This document shows positions 61,801-64,000 of a DNA stretch of 64,000 nucleotides, in pieces (the stretch's first letter is position 1; every line of letters starts with the position of its first letter). The DNA lies in NCBI GenBank assembly GCA_947306185.1, contig CAMZFU010000002.1, positions 11,395 to 75,394 of the forward strand. Direction: 5' to 3'. This stretch comes from an uncultured Pseudomonadota bacterium. Lineage in GTDB: Bacteria > Pseudomonadota > Alphaproteobacteria > Rs-D84. Both the position numbers and the translations under genes were made by a program. The notes below the pieces were generated by a model. The model worked only from the letters and a program-made list of their open reading frames with translations. It was not told where the DNA came from and ran no database searches.

Positions 61801-63714
61801 TTAAAACAATTTAAATTTGTAATTTGTACCGGCACGGAACGCAACCTGTGTTTTATCACCGCTTGCAATACCAGCACCTGCATTGATAGACCAGTTATCT
61901 GACAAGCCCATCGCTGCACCAAACGCCATAGCAGATTGGTTGTTATAATATCCATAACCACCACCTACAGACATTTCACCTTTCTTTACATTAGATACCC
62001 CCACCGATGATAAAGCTGTAGCTGCTGCAATACCACCTGATACATTCTTTTCTAACGTATCAACTTTCTTATCTGTATAAGCATTTGCATTAGCCAAGGT
62101 ACGAGCATCAGCAGCGGCAATTTCACCACGGATAGCCGCTTCTTGTGCTGTTGCACGAGCAACTTCATTATCAATGTTATTTTGCAGGGTTGTATCAGCG
62201 TTAGCACGAGCTAAAGCTTCAGCATCAATATTGTTCTGCAAAGTTGTATCAGCAGCTGCACGAGTGCTTGCTTCATTATCAATGTTATTTTGCAATGTAG
62301 TATCAGCATTCGCACGAGCCAAAGCTTCTGCATCGATATTGTTTTGCAAAGTCGTATCTGCTGCAGCAAATTCACTACGGATAGCGGTTTCTTCACCTTG
62401 CGCGCGACTTGTTTCTGCATCTATGTTATTTTGCAAAGTTGTATCTGCAGCTGCAAATTCGCCACGAATAGCAGCTTCTTCACCTTGTGCACGTGTCTTT
62501 TCGGCATCAGCTGAACCTGCTGCATCATAGTTAGAAGCTAAACTATCTGCATATGCGTTTGCATTTGTTAACACAGTTTCATCTTTTGCATCTATACTTT
62601 TACCCAAAGAATTTTCATAGTTATTATATGCAGCTGCAACCGGAGTATATATTGCTAAATCAGCAGCATAAGCCCCTTGTGCTTCTGATAAGTTTCCAGC
62701 AGCAGCAGTTTGATTCGCCTGTGCTTCTGCAAAGCTTGTTTCATAATTACCATAATTAGTATTTAATGTGCTTTGAGTATTTGTATCAGATTCATAAACA
62801 CCATGAACAGTATTATAATGGCCAACTGCACTGTTATAATTGGTTGTGTTTGTCGCAACAGCATTATTGAACAATGTTGTATCAGCAATTAAATTTGCAG
62901 ATTGTGATGAAACTTGTGCATCCGCAGCTGCAATATCTGCTGCATCCAATACAACATCGCCATCATAATTATAAGAATACAAGTGTGTAGATTCATTATA
63001 AACCAAATCAAAGTTTCCTGTGCTACCATCATGTAAATCAACAGTAAAACCGTATTGGTCGATACTTGGTTTGTTTGTTTCATCATTACCGTTAACTGTG
63101 ATTGCACCTGTTGTCAAAGTGACATCGTTATGAAATGAAGCCAATTCTGGTGCATCTGCTGTCAAGGCTGTCAATGCATCACCAGAGTTATCAAAGTTTG
63201 CCATATATTGATAATTTCCTAAATCAACGGTTGTTGTGTTAGCTTCTAATGTTGTCAAATCAGTTGTACCATCAGCAACATCTATTGTTCCGGCTGCACC
63301 TGTAAAATCACTTGTTGTAAATCCAGTTGCATTAGCACCTAAGTTAGTTGTTGCACCAGTATTGTCTGTATATGTGAATACTGTATTATCTAATGTTTCA
63401 GTACCATTGTTTGTAGTTAATGCAATTTCAGCTGTTTCTGGATTGTTATCATGGTCGTATGTATATAACCCATATCCAGCTTCGGTGCTATAATCTGTTG
63501 TTTCTGCATTAAAATCACCCATGCTAGTTGTATAATTTCCATCAGATTGCACCATATTGATACTATCGTTAATGGCACTAATATCACTAGGTGTAATTGT
63601 TGCATTTGCGCTATTAGCGGTTGCGACAGCCATAACACCAGCAATAAAAGCACGTTTTAACACACTTCTATATTGAGCGGTTAATTCTTTTAGTGTTGTT
63701 TTTGATTGTCTCAT
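61801..63714 (-). CDS. YadA-like trimeric autotransporter adhesin
   Basis: 637 residues from the ATG at 63712-63714 (AAAAGGAAAAAAA upstream). An extended signal (QYRSVLKRAFIAGVMAVATA, SANA) leads into a Thr/Asp/Asn-rich passenger of about 280 residues. A coiled-coil stalk follows, with 18-residue units DTTLQNNIDAEALARANA encoded by 54-bp tandem repeats (about 62180-62440). The end is the YadA anchor: KNVSGGIAAATALSSV, GEMSVGGGYGYYNNQSAMAF, ending in Phe. Such proteins trimerise, cross the outer membrane through their own anchor and bind host or matrix. It sits between accessory genes and a second recombinase start. Confidence 0.9.
   Translation of the reverse strand: MRQSKTTLKELTAQYRSVLKRAFIAGVMAVATANSANATITPSDISAINDSINMVQSDGNYTTSMGDFNAETTDYSTEAGYGLYTYDHDNNPETAEIALTTNNGTETLDNTVFTYTDNTGATTNLGANATGFTTSDFTGAAGTIDVADGTTDLTTLEANTTTVDLGNYQYMANFDNSGDALTALTADAPELASFHNDVTLTTGAITVNGNDETNKPSIDQYGFTVDLHDGSTGNFDLVYNESTHLYSYNYDGDVVLDAADIAAADAQVSSQSANLIADTTLFNNAVATNTTNYNSAVGHYNTVHGVYESDTNTQSTLNTNYGNYETSFAEAQANQTAAAGNLSEAQGAYAADLAIYTPVAAAYNNYENSLGKSIDAKDETVLTNANAYADSLASNYDAAGSADAEKTRAQGEEAAIRGEFAAADTTLQNNIDAETSRAQGEETAIRSEFAAADTTLQNNIDAEALARANADTTLQNNIDNEASTRAAADTTLQNNIDAEALARANADTTLQNNIDNEVARATAQEAAIRGEIAAADARTLANANAYTDKKVDTLEKNVSGGIAAATALSSVGVSNVKKGEMSVGGGYGYYNNQSAMAFGAAMGLSDNWSINAGAGIASGDKTQVAFRAGTNYKFKLF
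62180..62450 (-). repeat. 54-bp tandem repeats encoding the adhesin stalk
   Basis: The TGCA of the 'TTGCA' core recurs at about 62183, 62237, 62291 and 62345 (54 bp apart) and once more at 62432 (87 bp). Each unit gives one 18-residue coiled-coil segment. Recombination or slippage could change stalk length. Confidence 0.8.
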
Positions 63715-63971
63715 TTTTTTTCCTTTTATTTTTAATATTAAAAACTGTGAATATTTTTTATCCACGAATAGGACTATAAAACAAACCAACGATAAAATCA
63801 ACATGTTTTTTCCTAATTTGAATTAGTTATTACAAAAATTGCGACAGTCAAAAAACCTTAGAAAAGCAACATATACAAGATTTTGATATTGTTTAGATGT
63901 TCGGGTTAACCGGTTTAATAAACAATCGTTCTATTAAATTGAAGCATTTTATCAACAAAAGGATTAAAAAA
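63715..63971. other. Divergent regulatory region between adhesin and recombinase
   Basis: No gene is seen. It is A/T-rich and must contain promoters for both genes; a TTAACCGGTTTA palindrome-like sequence lies near 63906. Confidence 0.4.
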
Positions 63972-64000
63972 ATGGCAGTTATTGGATATATTCGCGTATC
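63972..64000 (+). CDS. Start of a second serine recombinase/resolvase (cut by right edge)
   Basis: After AAAAGGATTAAAAAA an ATG opens MAVIGYIRV and runs off the window. 'M..IGYIRVS' is the classic resolvase/invertase N-terminus, where the next residue is the catalytic Ser. Only nine residues are visible, so the subtype (small invertase or large integrase) is open. Confidence 0.6.

Noticed and set aside
1..64000. CRISPR array
   Set aside because: No regularly spaced short direct repeats with unique spacers were seen; the tandem repeats at 62180-62450 are coding stalk repeats.

Overview
The window reads as chromosome of a low-GC, compact alphaproteobacterium. The markers are GapR (DUF2312), an alphaproteobacterial-type AddB, and LptF/G, Fmt, Def and RmuC of proteobacterial type. 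Genes are tightly packed with many 1-20 bp overlaps, most genes have a short AGGA/GGGG ribosome site, and several promoters are close to the sigma-70 consensus. A host-associated uncultured lineage is likely, but the sequence alone does not fix the genus.

Layout. 1-3.7 kb: a diversity-generating retroelement (DGR) on the minus strand. It has the start of a reverse transcriptase at the left edge, a small accessory gene, a template repeat (TR, 792-923), a small secreted target protein whose C-terminus is the matching variable repeat (VR, 1434-1565), a second homologous secreted protein with an unmatched variable-like C-terminus, and a third Cys-rich secreted protein. TR and VR differ at 13 positions, and every one is an adenine of the TR coding strand. 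4-12.7 kb: housekeeping genes (mutL, greA, lptF/G-like, xer recombinase, J-domain protein, a trxB interrupted by two in-frame stops, serS) and a three-gene operon of unknown function. 12.8-22.6 kb: typA, then a surface-polysaccharide cluster (two GT61 paralogues, a GT92-like protein, an RgpF-like protein, further glycosyltransferases, a NUDIX hydrolase, a capsular synthesis protein). 22.6-50.2 kb: recA, MFS, secB, mltA, dciA-like, ruvC, yebC, ruvA, mnmE, acyl-CoA/ACP ligase, exoIII, addB, engB, rsmI, lppC-like, pyk, gapR, pyrG, comEC, truA-fmt-def-rmuC, MFS and a HAD phosphatase. 50.2-55.6 kb: a MarR-controlled RND efflux operon with unusual features. 55.7-64 kb: accessory DNA next to tRNA-Gln, with a large serine recombinase enclosed by perfect 131-bp inverted repeats, a SpoVG-like protein, an SF3-helicase replication protein behind a structured leader, two small unknown genes, a YadA-like trimeric adhesin, and the start of a second serine recombinase at the right edge.

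How it works together. The core genes cover DNA repair and recombination, translation and tRNA modification, and envelope assembly. Three parts look built to vary the cell surface or the genome: the DGR (targeted mutagenesis of a secreted protein), the inverted-repeat recombinase module (possible DNA inversion that would exchange the recombinase's own C-terminus), and the repeat-stalk adhesin next to a second recombinase.

Limits. The reverse transcriptase and the last recombinase are truncated by the window. Function calls rest on motif reading without database searches.
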